The notes: generated by a model not told the origin, from the letters alone. Shown: positions 14,645 through 25,817, counted from the stretch's first letter. The stretch: 64,000 nt of DNA from Pseudomonas sp. PB106 (GCF_009764645.1 NZ_RWIM01000052.1:1-64000), one strand, 5' to 3'. Translations and numbers: made by a program.

Positions 14645-17602
14645 ATGCCCTTCTCGCCCCAGCGTCTGTCCCTCACCATTGCTTTGCTGATCTCGGCGAC
14701 CGCTGCCCACGGCAAAACCGTGCAGATCGACACCGCCACCACCACCTCGCAAACCCTTGGCGGCAGTGACACGTTGACGATTTCGGCGCCGGGCAGCATT
14801 ACCAACAGCGGCAAGACAGTGAGCCTGAAAGACAGCACCACTGGCGCCGGTGTAGTGATCGATAACGCCGGGAAAATCATTTCCAGCGGTGGCCGGGCCA
14901 TCGATAGCAGTGGCGACCTGACCCAGGCGCGCAATTACAAAATCTACAACCGCAGTGGCGGGCAGATTCTTGGCTCCAACGATGCGCTGCGCATCGACAG
15001 CAATTTCGTCAGCGGCAGTCTGCTGATCGATAACAGCGGCATCATTCGCTCGACCACCGGCCAAGGGCTGGATCTGGATGCCCTGCGCAGCGACGGGGTG
15101 AAAACCACGATCATCAACCGTACGGGCGGACTGATTCGCGGCGACGCCAGCGACGGTATGAAGACCGGAGCCAACGCGAGCATTAGTAACTACGGCGAGA
15201 TCTCCACTGGCGACTCGCACAACGCCGACGAAAAATTCGACGGCATCGATATCGACTCGGCCACCGGCGTCAGCGTGACCAACTACGGGACGATCTCCGG
15301 CGGCCGCCACGGCATCACCACCGACCTCGGCGCGACACTGGTCAACTACGGGCAGATCACCGGACGCAACGGTTCGGGGTTCGGCTCTGATGGCGACGGC
15401 ACGGTGATCAACCACGGCACCATCACCGGCGCCTATTCCGGCCTGCAAGCGAACGGTGACGGCGATGGCGTGGACATCGACAAAATCGCCCACATCGAAA
15501 ACTACGGCACCATTCAAGGCGTCGGCGCCGGTGGCGTGGACAAGGGTGGTTTTGCCAACGGCAGTGAAGGCATCGCCCTCGGTGGTGGTTATATTCTCAA
15601 CGCCAGTGGCGCCATGATTAGCGGGGCTGACAGCGCCATTCTGGTCGACGATGGCAGCGGCGGCTCGGGGCTGGCGGCGACCACGCTGGAGAACTTCGGC
15701 ACCATTCAAGGCCTCAACGGTTTCGGCGTGAAGCTGGTCGGCGAGTTCGCCGACAACGTGATCAACGGCGGCACCATCAGCGGCAGCAACGGCTTGGCGC
15801 TGGACTTGGGCGGCGGCAACGACAGCCTGACCCTGCGCAATGGCAGCCGCTTCGTCGGCATGGTCGATGGCGGCAACGGTTACGACCGTGTGGTCATGGA
15901 CGATGTGGCCGGCGGCAGCTTCGGCGCCAGTCGCAACTTCGAATGGCTGGAAGTCAAACAAGGCGCATGGACGCTGACCGGCAGCGGCGATTTCAGCGAC
16001 GGCGGCGCGGTGCGCAACGGCGCGACACTGATCAACCAGGGCGGCATCGCCGGCAGCCTGACCGTCGACGCGGGCGGCGTGTATGCCGGTGGCGGTTCGG
16101 TGGGCAGCCTCAACGTCAACGGCACCTTGCGCACGGACACAGTCCTTGGCCGCGCGAGTATCGTTCACGACCTGAACATGAGCAGTGCGTCCACGCTGGC
16201 CTATGGCGTCAATGCCGATGGCAGCAGCGCGCCGCTGCAGGTCGGCGGCATCGCCAATCTGAACGGCGCGACCCTCGCGGTGAATCCCGGCGCCGGTACT
16301 TATCCGTGGCAGAGCCAATACACCGTGTTGCAGGCCGCGCAGGTCAACGGCACGTTCGGCACAGTCACCAGCGATTACGCGTTTCTCACCCCGACGCTTG
16401 CCTACACGCCGACCCAAGTCGATCTCACGTATACCCGCAACGACGTCGCCTTCAATCAATTCGCGGCGACCGGCAACGGCAGCAACGCCGCCAACAGCCT
16501 CGCCGCCATGGGCAAGAACAACGCGCTGTACAACGCGTTGCTCAACACCACGCAAAGTAGCGCCGGCGCGGCCATCGAACAACTGGCCGGCGCCAGCAAC
16601 GCCAACCTGACCAGCGCCACCCTCGGCGCCAGCAGCCAGGTCGGCAGCAGCATGCTCTCGGCCATGCAGCAAATGGGCGGCAGCCCGGGCCTGATGGTCG
16701 GCCTCGATCAACGCGAGACGCCGGTGCTGGCAGCCAATGGCGTGCCTTCGGAAGCGCGCAACCTGAACGACCCGAATGCGCGCGGTCGCCTCTGGCTACA
16801 AGGCATCGGTGGCTACGGCAAGTTGGACGGCGAACACGGCAGCAGCGGTCTTGAACAACGCACCAAAGGCAGTGTGCTCGGCGCTGACTGGTCGCTGAAT
16901 TCGGCATGGCGTCTGGGCGTGCTCGGTGGCTACTCGAAAACCGATCTAGACGCGACCGGTGTCGATGGCAACGTCGAAAGCTGGCACGCTGGCGTCTACG
17001 CACTGCGTCAAAAAGGCCCGATCTCTTTACGCCTCGGCGCGGCGTACAGCGGCCATCAAGGTGAAAGCAAACGCTCCATCGCCTTCAATGGTTTCAGCGA
17101 CCGCCCCAAAGGCGACTACGACGCCGACAGTCAGCAAGCCTTCGCCGAACTCGGTTACGCCATGGGCAGCGGCCGCCTCAGCGCCGAGCCGTTTGCCAGC
17201 CTCGGTTACCAGCGCTACCACCGCGACAGCTATAAGGAAAAGGGAGACGCCGCCGCCCTGCAAGTCGACAGCCAGACTCAGGACAATTTCAGCAGCACCT
17301 TCGGCCTGCGCCTCGCTCACCTGAGCAGCCTTGATAACGGCATGAGCGTGACCCCGCGCATGGCCGCCGGCTGGAAACACACCTATGGCGATGTCAGCAG
17401 CTCGACGCGACAGGCGTTTGTGGTCGGTGGCACGGCGTTCAGTGTCGATGGCAGCTCGCTGGATCGGGACAGTCTGGTGCTGGAGGCTGGACTGGATATC
17501 GGCATTTCCGCGCGGCATACGGTGGGGGTCGGTTACAGCGGCGAGATCGGCAGCAACAGCCGCAACCACGGATTGATCGGGCAGTGGCAGATGAGTTTTT
17601 AA
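14645..17602 (+). CDS. Autotransporter (type V secretion), large
   Basis: This is a 985-residue outer-membrane autotransporter. A short Sec signal ends near 'AAHG'. The passenger (to about residue 700) is a beta-helix built from recurrent 'N-Y-G-T-I' and 'NHGTITG'-like turns rich in Asn, Gly and Ser. The C-terminal autotransporter barrel runs from about 714 ('GRLWLQGIGGYGKL') to the final aromatic 'QWQMSF', including 'NGFSDRPKGDYDADSQQAFAE'-type strands. No protease triad or adhesin-specific motif was recognised. The barrel is closely similar to that of the next gene, so the two are paralogues. The role is probably surface adhesion or cell-cell contact, which is inference. Confidence 0.9.
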   Translation: MPFSPQRLSLTIALLISATAAHGKTVQIDTATTTSQTLGGSDTLTISAPGSITNSGKTVSLKDSTTGAGVVIDNAGKIISSGGRAIDSSGDLTQARNYKIYNRSGGQILGSNDALRIDSNFVSGSLLIDNSGIIRSTTGQGLDLDALRSDGVKTTIINRTGGLIRGDASDGMKTGANASISNYGEISTGDSHNADEKFDGIDIDSATGVSVTNYGTISGGRHGITTDLGATLVNYGQITGRNGSGFGSDGDGTVINHGTITGAYSGLQANGDGDGVDIDKIAHIENYGTIQGVGAGGVDKGGFANGSEGIALGGGYILNASGAMISGADSAILVDDGSGGSGLAATTLENFGTIQGLNGFGVKLVGEFADNVINGGTISGSNGLALDLGGGNDSLTLRNGSRFVGMVDGGNGYDRVVMDDVAGGSFGASRNFEWLEVKQGAWTLTGSGDFSDGGAVRNGATLINQGGIAGSLTVDAGGVYAGGGSVGSLNVNGTLRTDTVLGRASIVHDLNMSSASTLAYGVNADGSSAPLQVGGIANLNGATLAVNPGAGTYPWQSQYTVLQAAQVNGTFGTVTSDYAFLTPTLAYTPTQVDLTYTRNDVAFNQFAATGNGSNAANSLAAMGKNNALYNALLNTTQSSAGAAIEQLAGASNANLTSATLGASSQVGSSMLSAMQQMGGSPGLMVGLDQRETPVLAANGVPSEARNLNDPNARGRLWLQGIGGYGKLDGEHGSSGLEQRTKGSVLGADWSLNSAWRLGVLGGYSKTDLDATGVDGNVESWHAGVYALRQKGPISLRLGAAYSGHQGESKRSIAFNGFSDRPKGDYDADSQQAFAELGYAMGSGRLSAEPFASLGYQRYHRDSYKEKGDAAALQVDSQTQDNFSSTFGLRLAHLSSLDNGMSVTPRMAAGWKHTYGDVSSSTRQAFVVGGTAFSVDGSSLDRDSLVLEAGLDIGISARHTVGVGYSGEIGSNSRNHGLIGQWQMSF

Positions 17603-17705
17603 GGGTTGAACAGCTGACGGCTTCCTGTTTGGTTGTAGGAAAAGGAAGCCACGAGCGCGAGTAAAAACACCGCTTCGCGATACCAGCGTTTTTTTCTACA
17701 AAACG

Positions 17706-17754
17706 ATCCGATGTCGCCTGCAAGAGTGCGGGAAGCAGCCGACATCGGATTTTT
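17706..17754 (+). terminator. Terminator between the tandem autotransporters
   Basis: ATCCGATGTCG (17706-17716) pairs with CGACATCGGAT (17740-17750), followed by TTTT. It separates the two autotransporter genes, so they are probably not one full operon. Confidence 0.75.
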
Positions 17755-17801
17755 GGGTGCATCAATAGAGTTGGGTCTCCTTTCAGAAAAGGCCTAACCT
17801 C

Positions 17802-19973
17802 ATGCCCCGTCAACACACTTTCAAACCAAAACACCTGGCTTTGGCAATTTCGCTGGCGCTGGCTTGTGCAGAGCTTGCCAACGCTCAGCAATCCTCTGAA
17901 GTCGCTGTTTCAACCGCAGTAGTGAATGCCACTGAATTGCCCGAAACCAGCGCTAAAGAAATGGCGCTTGAACGACTCAAGGGATTTCTCACCGACCCAA
18001 GTACAGTACCCATCGCTTTTAAAACCCCTGAAGAAACGTTTAAAGGTACCGCGGTAAACGATTTGATCACGCTCATGGACGGCGCAAGCTTTACCGGCCT
18101 GCTGGATGGTGGCGGGGGAGATAACGTCCTGTTCCTGGATGCAGCGGCAGGCGGCGAGCTGAAAGACACGCGTAATTTCAACGGGCTGTTCGTCAGCCGG
18201 GGCGAATGGACGCTGAGTTCGAAGGCAGACTTCCAGGAAGGCGTGCTGGTGAACAGTGGTAGCGCTTTGACCAACCAGGGGAGCATCAAGGGCGACGTTT
18301 ATGTCGAAAGAGGTGGCAGCTTCGCAGGTAAAGGCGCTGTGGGGAGCCTGGAGGTGGCCGGCCTGCTCACCGTCAACGGAGTACTAGGCAGCCCGCGCGT
18401 GAAAGGCGACTTACGCTTGTCCCCAACCGCCGAACTGGCTTATGAGGTCACGGCCAGTGGCAGTCAAACGATCAAGGTCGATGGCACTGCCAGGCTGGAA
18501 GGTGCAACCCTGAACGTCGTTGCCGTTCAAGGGGAGTATCCGCAAAGTCGCCAGTACAAAATCATTGAAGCCGGCAAGGTAGAAGGCGAATTCGGCAAGG
18601 TCCTTAACAACCTCGCCTTTATGACCGCCACACCTCAATACAACAAAAAATCCGTCGGGCTGACTTACGCCCGTAACGGTGAGCCGCTGGCGAGCGCTGC
18701 CACGACAGACAACGGTCGTTCAGTTGCCGACAGCATTGTCGAACCACAAACGCCTGCGCCATTCGCAACGCCAACACCAACGCCATTGGCGGAATCCGCA
18801 CCAGTTCCAGTTCCGCCATCGGCGCCGACTCTCGTTGCAGAGTCCGTCCCATCGCCAATGCAGGACGAACCTATTACTGCGCAAGTTAACGAGACCGCCG
18901 AACAGCCCGCCCCTGCGCCACTAAAACCCACAAACGCAGCAGTCGCCGCACTACTGGCCAGCGACAAAACCACCGCCCCCATCGCCATCGAACAACTCGC
19001 CGCCGGCAGCAACGCCAACCTCGCCAAAGCCACGTTGAGCAGCGTCACACCGGTAAGCGCGAGCATGTTGTCGGCCATGCGCCAACTGGACAGTCGTTCG
19101 GGTGCAGGCCATGACGCTGGCAACTCACCTCGCCGAGCCGCTGGCGGTGCAGATTCCGGACGAGTATGGGTTCAGGGACTTGGCCATGGCGGCAAGGTCG
19201 ACCGCGACTTCGACAGCACACTGAAGCACGCCACCCAAGGCCTGGTCATGGGCGCCGACTGGCGTTTGAATGAGCAATGGCATGTCGGCTTGGTGGGCGG
19301 TAAATCCCAGACCAGCCTCGACGCCCGTCAATACGACGGCGATCTGGACAGCTGGCACCTCGGCGCGTACGCCGTGCGTCAGGACGGGCCGCTGGCACTG
19401 CGCCTTGGCGCCACCTACGCCAGTCACGACGGCAGCAGCAAACGTCGCGTCGCCTTCAACAGCTTCAGTGATCGCCTCAAAGGTAACTACAACGCCAATA
19501 CCCAACAGGCCTTCGCCGAACTGGGTTTCAACCTCGGCCGCAACAACGTCACGCTCGAACCGTTCGCCAGCCTTGGCTATCAACGTTATCAGCGCGACAG
19601 CTACACGGAGAAAGGCGGCGATGCGGCGCTGAAAGTCTTCGGGCAAACCCGTGACAACCTCAGCACCACGCTGGGCTTTCGCGCAGCGAAAACCGGCCAC
19701 TTGAACAACGGCATGAGCCTGACACCGCGATTCAGCGCCGGCTGGAAACACCTTTACGGCGAACTCGATGGCGACACCAGCCAGCAACTGGTCAAGGGTG
19801 GAAAGCGCTTTGCGGTGACGGGTGCGGAACTGGATCGCAACAGTCTGGCCGTGGATGCGGGTCTGGATCTGGGTCTGTCGGCCAACCACACGCTTGGTGT
19901 AGGCCTTACTGGCGAATTCGGCACCGAGAGCCGCACGCACGGCGTGATGGGCCAATGGCGCATGGCGTTCTAA
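17802..19973 (+). CDS. Autotransporter, short-passenger paralogue
   Basis: This is a 723-residue protein with a signal peptide of about 28 residues ending 'ELANA'. It has a short beta-helical passenger (about 50-300), then a Pro/Ala/Thr-rich linker (about 314-381), an alpha-helical autochaperone-like stretch 'IEQLAAGSNANLAKATLSS' shared with the upstream paralogue, and a barrel from about 453 ('GRVWVQGLGHGGKV') to 'MGQWRMAF'. The passenger lacks the long Asn-Gly repeats of its neighbour and looks cut down, while the linker is new. It may display a small domain away from the surface. Function unknown. Confidence 0.88.
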   Translation: MPRQHTFKPKHLALAISLALACAELANAQQSSEVAVSTAVVNATELPETSAKEMALERLKGFLTDPSTVPIAFKTPEETFKGTAVNDLITLMDGASFTGLLDGGGGDNVLFLDAAAGGELKDTRNFNGLFVSRGEWTLSSKADFQEGVLVNSGSALTNQGSIKGDVYVERGGSFAGKGAVGSLEVAGLLTVNGVLGSPRVKGDLRLSPTAELAYEVTASGSQTIKVDGTARLEGATLNVVAVQGEYPQSRQYKIIEAGKVEGEFGKVLNNLAFMTATPQYNKKSVGLTYARNGEPLASAATTDNGRSVADSIVEPQTPAPFATPTPTPLAESAPVPVPPSAPTLVAESVPSPMQDEPITAQVNETAEQPAPAPLKPTNAAVAALLASDKTTAPIAIEQLAAGSNANLAKATLSSVTPVSASMLSAMRQLDSRSGAGHDAGNSPRRAAGGADSGRVWVQGLGHGGKVDRDFDSTLKHATQGLVMGADWRLNEQWHVGLVGGKSQTSLDARQYDGDLDSWHLGAYAVRQDGPLALRLGATYASHDGSSKRRVAFNSFSDRLKGNYNANTQQAFAELGFNLGRNNVTLEPFASLGYQRYQRDSYTEKGGDAALKVFGQTRDNLSTTLGFRAAKTGHLNNGMSLTPRFSAGWKHLYGELDGDTSQQLVKGGKRFAVTGAELDRNSLAVDAGLDLGLSANHTLGVGLTGEFGTESRTHGVMGQWRMAF

Positions 19974-19990
19974 CTGACACAACGCTCACT

Positions 19991-20080
19991 GTAGGAACTG
20001 CCGAAGGCTACGACCTTTTGATGTTGTTTTGGGTTAATAAAAACAAAGATCAAGCGATCGCAGCCTGCGGCAGCTCCTAC
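19991..20080. repeat. Imperfect palindrome (GTAGGAGCTGCCG family)
   Basis: GTAGGAACTGCCGAAGG at 19991 pairs imperfectly with CGGCAGCTCCTAC ending at 20080. The same sequence family occurs at 35499-35565, 47311-47407 and 60432-60504, always after a gene, so it is a dispersed REP-like repeat that may also terminate transcription. Confidence 0.7.
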
Positions 20081-20156
20081 AAAGTAAAAACCCAGGCAAA
20101 AAAAAGGGGAGCACATGCCCCCCCGAGGTTTAAAGCGTTGGATCGCAGCCGTTATC

Positions 20157-21965
20157 TCAGCCTTCGATCTCGATCAGAATTTCGCCCGGATTGACGCGAT
20201 CACCCTTGGCTACATGAATCGCCGTGACCTTGCCGGCAATCGCTGCCTGGACTTCGGTTTCCATCTTCATCGCTTCGGTGATCAACACAGCCTGGCCAGC
20301 CTTGACGGTATCGCCTTCCTTGACCAGCACATCGACGATGTTGCCCGGCATGGTGGTGCTGACGTGGCCCGGTGCCGACGCTTGCTTGCGCTTGCTGCTA
20401 CCACCGCTGACGAACTCGTTGAGCGGCTCGAACACCACTTCTTCCGGCATGCCGTCGATGGACAGGTAGAAGTGACGCTTGCCTTCAGCCTTGACGCCGA
20501 CACCGGTGATGTCGACGCGGTAGGTTTCGCCGTGGACGTCGATGACGAACTCGGTCGGCACGCCTTCGCCACCCGCCGACGCAACGCTGCCAGCCTCTGG
20601 AATCGGCAGCAGCACTTCCGGCGTCAGAGTGCCGGCGGCACGCTCTTCGAGGAACTTGCGGCCGATGTCCGGGAACATGGCGAACGTCAGCACGTCTTCT
20701 TCCGACTTGGCCAGTGCGCCGATGTCCGCGCGCAGCTTGGTCATTTCCGGCTTGAGCAGATCGGCCGGACGCACGTCGATGACTTCTTCACTGCCGATGG
20801 CCTGACGACGCAGTTTTTCATTCACCACGCCCGGCGCCTTGCCGTAGCCGCCCTGCAGGTACAGCTTCACTTCGTTAGTGATGGTCTTGTAGCGCTCGCC
20901 GGCCAGCACGTTGAAGAACGCTTGGGTGCCGACGATCTGTGAAGTCGGGGTCACCAGTGGCGGGAAGCCGAGGTCTTCACGCACACGCGGGATTTCCGCG
21001 AGCACTTCGGCCATGCGGTTCAGTGCGCCCTGCTCTTTCAATTGGTTGGCAAGGTTGGAGATCATCCCGCCCGGCACTTGGTTGACTTGTACACGGGTGT
21101 CGACGGCGGTGAATTCGCTTTCGAACTGGTGGTACTTCTTGCGCACGGCGTAGAAGTACAGGCCGATCTCTTGCAGCAGCTCGAGGTTCAGACCGGTGTC
21201 GAACTCGGTGCCTTTGAGTGCAGCAACCATCGACTCGGTGCCCGGGTGGCTGGTGCCTGAGGCGAAGCTGGAGATCGCGGTGTCGATGTGCTCGGCGCCG
21301 TTTTCGATTGCCTTGAGCTGGCACATGGTCGCCAGACCGGCAGTATCGTGGGAGTGGATGAAAACCGGCAGCGACTGCTCGGCTTTCAATGCGCGAACCA
21401 GTTCGCCGGTAGCGTACGGGGTCAGCAGACCGGCCATGTCCTTGATCGCCACCGAGTCGCAACCCATGGCTTCCATTTGTTTGGCCTGGGAGACGAACGC
21501 GTCGATCGTGTGCACCGGGCTGGTGGTGTAAGCGATGGTGCCTTGGGCATGTTTGCCGGCCGCTTTCACCGCTTCGATGGCCACGCGCAGGTTACGCACG
21601 TCGTTCATGGCGTCGAAGATGCGGAACACGTCGATGCCATTCACCGCAGCTTTGGCGACGAAGGCTTTGACAACGTCGTCGCTGTAGTGGCGGTAGCCCA
21701 GCAGGTTCTGGCCGCGCAGGAGCATTTGCAGACGCGTGTTAGGCAGCGCCGCGCGCAGTTGGCGCAGACGCTCCCACGGGTCTTCTTTCAGAAAGCGTAC
21801 GCAGGCGTCGAACGTCGCGCCGCCCCAGCACTCCAGCGACCAGTAGCCGACTTTGTCGAGCTTGTCGCAGATCGGCAGCATGTCTTCGGTGCGCATGCGG
21901 GTGGCGAGCAGCGATTGGTGAGCGTCGCGCAGGATGGTATCGGTGACAAAGATCTTCTTGGACAT
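20157..21965 (-). CDS. pycB: Pyruvate carboxylase subunit B (OadA-like, biotinylated)
   Basis: This is a 602-residue protein with carboxyltransferase and biotin carrier domains. The barrel begins 'MSKKIFVTDTILRDAHQSLL', where the DTILRDAHQS motif marks the carboxyltransferase metal site. A conserved PYC/OadA domain follows. The C-terminal ~80 residues form the biotinyl domain, with the biotin-attachment motif 'ITEAMKMETEV'. With PycA it makes the two-subunit pyruvate carboxylase of pseudomonads, replenishing oxaloacetate. The start at 21965 follows GAGG, 11 bases beyond the pycA stop, so they form an operon. Oxaloacetate decarboxylase is the alternative name, but no beta/gamma membrane subunits are present and the partner is a biotin carboxylase. 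Confidence 0.93.
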   Translation of the reverse strand: MSKKIFVTDTILRDAHQSLLATRMRTEDMLPICDKLDKVGYWSLECWGGATFDACVRFLKEDPWERLRQLRAALPNTRLQMLLRGQNLLGYRHYSDDVVKAFVAKAAVNGIDVFRIFDAMNDVRNLRVAIEAVKAAGKHAQGTIAYTTSPVHTIDAFVSQAKQMEAMGCDSVAIKDMAGLLTPYATGELVRALKAEQSLPVFIHSHDTAGLATMCQLKAIENGAEHIDTAISSFASGTSHPGTESMVAALKGTEFDTGLNLELLQEIGLYFYAVRKKYHQFESEFTAVDTRVQVNQVPGGMISNLANQLKEQGALNRMAEVLAEIPRVREDLGFPPLVTPTSQIVGTQAFFNVLAGERYKTITNEVKLYLQGGYGKAPGVVNEKLRRQAIGSEEVIDVRPADLLKPEMTKLRADIGALAKSEEDVLTFAMFPDIGRKFLEERAAGTLTPEVLLPIPEAGSVASAGGEGVPTEFVIDVHGETYRVDITGVGVKAEGKRHFYLSIDGMPEEVVFEPLNEFVSGGSSKRKQASAPGHVSTTMPGNIVDVLVKEGDTVKAGQAVLITEAMKMETEVQAAIAGKVTAIHVAKGDRVNPGEILIEIEG

Positions 21966-21976
21966 TGTTGTATTCC

Positions 21977-23392
<1,416 letters not shown>

Positions 23393-23529
23393 TTGGAGGT
23401 TCCCTTGAGCCGGTGGCACCACGACCTGCTAGACCCAGGTCGACGCGTGACCAAATGTTTCAATTTAGTCGCAGGTCCACACTAGCGCTCATGAGGGATT
23501 AACAAAAATGAATAAAAATTGGGTCAGCC

Positions 23530-23545
23530 ATAAGTAAAGACTTAT
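23530..23545. promoter_or_regulatory. Candidate LysR operator
   Basis: ATAAGT (23530-23535) and ACTTAT (23540-23545) form a perfect inverted repeat with a four-base spacer in the region between pycA and the LysR gene. Size and position fit a LysR recognition site. Binding is inferred. Confidence 0.5.
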
Positions 23546-23581
23546 AGTTAAACGACAAGCCCGCCGTCAGAGCCTATAAAA

Positions 23582-24544
23582 ATGCGTAAGTCCTTGATGC
23601 GTATGACATTGCGTCAATTGCAAATCTTCAACGAAGTGTGTGATTTACGCTCTTACAGCCGTGCAGCCGAAGAAATGTCGCTGACACAACCGGCCGTCAG
23701 CCTACAAATTCGTCAGCTTGAGGAGCTGATTGGGCAGCCATTATTCGATTATGTCGGTAAAAAACTCTACATGACCGAAGCCGCTGAAGCACTTCAGCGT
23801 GCCAGCCGGGACATCTTCGGGCGCCTGGAAAACCTCGATATGCAGCTCTCGGATATGCAAGGTTCGCTGCAGGGTCAGCTGAAACTGGCGGTGGAATCCA
23901 GCGCCAAATATTTCGTCCCGCACCTGTTCGCCGCGTTTAAACGTCAGCATCCGGAAGTGAATCTGCAACTGACCGTGGTCAACCGCGGCCAGGTCATTCG
24001 CAGGCTGTCGGATAACCGCGATGATCTGGTGATCATGTCGATGGTGCCGCAGGACATGGGCCTGGAATTCCTGCCGTTCCTCAACAATCCGATTGTTGCC
24101 GTGGCACGCCCCGATCATCCACTGGCGCACATGGGCCCCCTGCGTTTGCAGGATCTTGAGCCCTACACGCTGCTGATCCGCGAGCCCGGCTCGGGTACGC
24201 GACTGGCTTGCGAAGAGTATTTCAAAGAGAAACGTGTGCACTTCACCCAGACCCAGGAAGTGGCCTCGGCTGAAGCGCAGCGCGAATGCGTGCAGGCGGG
24301 CCTGGGCCTGGCGCTGTTGACGCGCCACGCCCTGAACCTCGAGCTGGCGACCGGCGGGCTCGTCGAGTTGCCGGTCGAGGAGTTGCCGCTGTTCCGTAGC
24401 TGGTGCCTGGTGCAAGCCAAAGCCAAACGCCTGTCACCAGTGGCCCACGCCTTCCTGGCGTTTATCCGCAGCGAGCGCGTGCAGATCAGCGCGCTGGTTG
24501 AGCGTTTCGACGGGAAGCTGCGGGTGCTGCCTGCCAGTGAGTGA
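23582..24544 (+). CDS. LysR family regulator next to pycAB (PycR-like)
   Basis: This is a 320-residue LysR-type regulator. The helix-turn-helix is near residues 20-50 ('SYSRAAEEMSLTQPAVSLQI'), followed by the effector domain with 'GQLKLAVESSAKYFVPHLFA'. It resembles CysB/CbbR-like members and PA5437 (PycR) of P. aeruginosa by context. Several ATGs (23582, 23597, 23603) could serve as start, and the first gives the usual length. It is divergent from pycA and probably controls it. The 3' end overlaps a convergent small gene by about 59 bases. Confidence 0.9.
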   Translation: MRKSLMRMTLRQLQIFNEVCDLRSYSRAAEEMSLTQPAVSLQIRQLEELIGQPLFDYVGKKLYMTEAAEALQRASRDIFGRLENLDMQLSDMQGSLQGQLKLAVESSAKYFVPHLFAAFKRQHPEVNLQLTVVNRGQVIRRLSDNRDDLVIMSMVPQDMGLEFLPFLNNPIVAVARPDHPLAHMGPLRLQDLEPYTLLIREPGSGTRLACEEYFKEKRVHFTQTQEVASAEAQRECVQAGLGLALLTRHALNLELATGGLVELPVEELPLFRSWCLVQAKAKRLSPVAHAFLAFIRSERVQISALVERFDGKLRVLPASE

Positions 24545-24689
24545 TGTCTGGAAAATCGCCGATCTCGGCTTGAAGCTGGCGAAGTTCGAAGCGATCTTCG
24601 ATAGCGCGGCGAAACTCCATACGGCGCTGGTCTTCTTGCTGACGGCGGGTTTTCGCTGCGCTGTTGCGTTCTTCGTAGGGCTGAGCCAT
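24486..24689 (-). CDS. PA3496-like small protein
   Basis: This is a 67-residue, highly charged protein whose core 'TRRQQEDQRRMEFRRAIEDR' matches the small PA3496-type family (annotated as putative envelope integrity proteins). GGGAGA precedes the ATG. There is no signal peptide or membrane segment, and the middle is a basic/acidic helix. Its last 59 bases overlap the end of the LysR gene on the opposite strand. Function is not established. Confidence 0.65.
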   Translation of the reverse strand: MAQPYEERNSAAKTRRQQEDQRRMEFRRAIEDRFELRQLQAEIGDFPDITHWQAAPAASRRNAQPAR

Positions 24690-24800
24690 TTCGAGTCTCC
24701 CAAGGCGATGACGGGAGTTTCATGATAGGCGTGGGGGATGACGGTTTGGCTGCGCGAGGATGACAGTGTGATGAAACTTGCGGTGTTTGTGAGGACGCCA

Positions 24801-24889
24801 TCGCGGGCAAGCCCGCTCCCACAGGGTTTTCTGTCGAACACAGAATTTGCGAACACTACCTACTACTGTGGGAGCGGGCTTGCCCGCGA
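24801..24889. repeat. Inverted pair of REP elements
   Basis: TCGCGGGCAAGCCCGCTCCC begins at 24801 and its reverse complement ends at 24889, separated by about 41 bases. This is the classic Pseudomonas REP doublet. It fills the gap before the RpiR gene. Confidence 0.9.
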
Positions 24890-24911
24890 TTAAGGTCGGA
24901 ACGACCTTGCT

Positions 24912-25778
24912 TCAATCATCCAGCGCTTTGGCAGCTTTTGGCGACAGGCGCAAGCTACGCAGACTGCGCTTCACGCTCTTGAGGTGATTGACCAGGCTCG
25001 GCCCACGCGCCATGGCCACGCCCATCGCCAGCACGTCGATCACCACCAGATGCGCGATACGCGAAGTCAGCGGTGTATAGATTTCGGTGTCTTCATGCAC
25101 ATCGATCGCCAGATTCACGGTCGACAATTCAGCCAACGGCGTCTGGCTCGGGCACAAGGTAATCAGCGAAGCGCCGCTCTCACGAACAAGGTTGGCGGTG
25201 ATCAGCAAATCCTTGGAACGCCCGGATTGCGAAATACAGATTGCCACATCGGTCGGTTTCAACGTCACCGCCGACATCGCCTGCATGTGCGGATCGGAAT
25301 ACGCCGCTGCAGTCAGCAGCAAACGGAAGAATTTGTGTTGGGCATCAGCCGCGACCGCACCCGAGGCACCGAAGCCATAGAACTCGACCCGTTGTGCCTG
25401 CGACATCAGCGTCACCGCGCGCTGCAACTCAATGGGATCGAGCTTCTCGCGAACTTCCATCAGGGTGTGCAACGTGGTGTCGAAAATCTTCAGGCTGTAG
25501 TCGGCGACCGAGTCGTCTTCGTGAATCGCGAACTGGCCGAAGCTGGCACCGGCGGCCAGGCTTTGCGCCAGTTTGAGTTTCAGATCCTGGAAACCGGAGC
25601 ATCCGATGGCGCGACAGAAGCGCACGATGGTCGGCTCACTGATACCGACGCTGTGGGCCAGGTCGGCCATGGAACTGTGCATCACGGCCGCAGGGTCAAG
25701 CAGCACGTGGTCGGCGACCTTGAGCTCCGACTTGCGTAACAGGTGACGTGACTGGGCGATGTGTTGCAGCAGATTCAA
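24912..25778 (-). CDS. MurR/RpiR family regulator, HexR-like paralogue
   Basis: This is a 288-residue regulator with an N-terminal HTH_6 domain ('MADLAHSVGISEPTIVRFCR') and a C-terminal SIS sugar-phosphate-binding domain ('VEFYGFGASGAVAADAQHKF'). It is close to HexR, which responds to KDPG, but the N terminus differs from the zwf-linked HexR and fits the PA5438-type paralogue near pycA. The start codon appears to be TTG, since no upstream ATG or GTG follows the preceding in-frame stop. A perfect HexR-like palindrome lies 40 bases upstream, suggesting autoregulation. I recall a zwf paralogue beside this gene in P. aeruginosa and P. putida, and none is present here. Confidence 0.88.
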   Translation of the reverse strand: MNLLQHIAQSRHLLRKSELKVADHVLLDPAAVMHSSMADLAHSVGISEPTIVRFCRAIGCSGFQDLKLKLAQSLAAGASFGQFAIHEDDSVADYSLKIFDTTLHTLMEVREKLDPIELQRAVTLMSQAQRVEFYGFGASGAVAADAQHKFFRLLLTAAAYSDPHMQAMSAVTLKPTDVAICISQSGRSKDLLITANLVRESGASLITLCPSQTPLAELSTVNLAIDVHEDTEIYTPLTSRIAHLVVIDVLAMGVAMARGPSLVNHLKSVKRSLRSLRLSPKAAKALDD

Positions 25779-25817
25779 GGGGCTGGACTCTTCTTATGGG
25801 CAAGGATGTAGCACGCT

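Noticed and set aside
14621..16711. Open frame of nearly 700 codons on the minus strand within the first autotransporter
   Set aside because: It lies entirely opposite a gene with signal, beta-helix and barrel. Its low-complexity translation is a shadow of the GC-rich repeats.
24801..24889. REP doublets read as regulatory hairpins or mobile elements
   Set aside because: They belong to dispersed REP families with copies elsewhere in the window, and no RAYT transposase gene is present.
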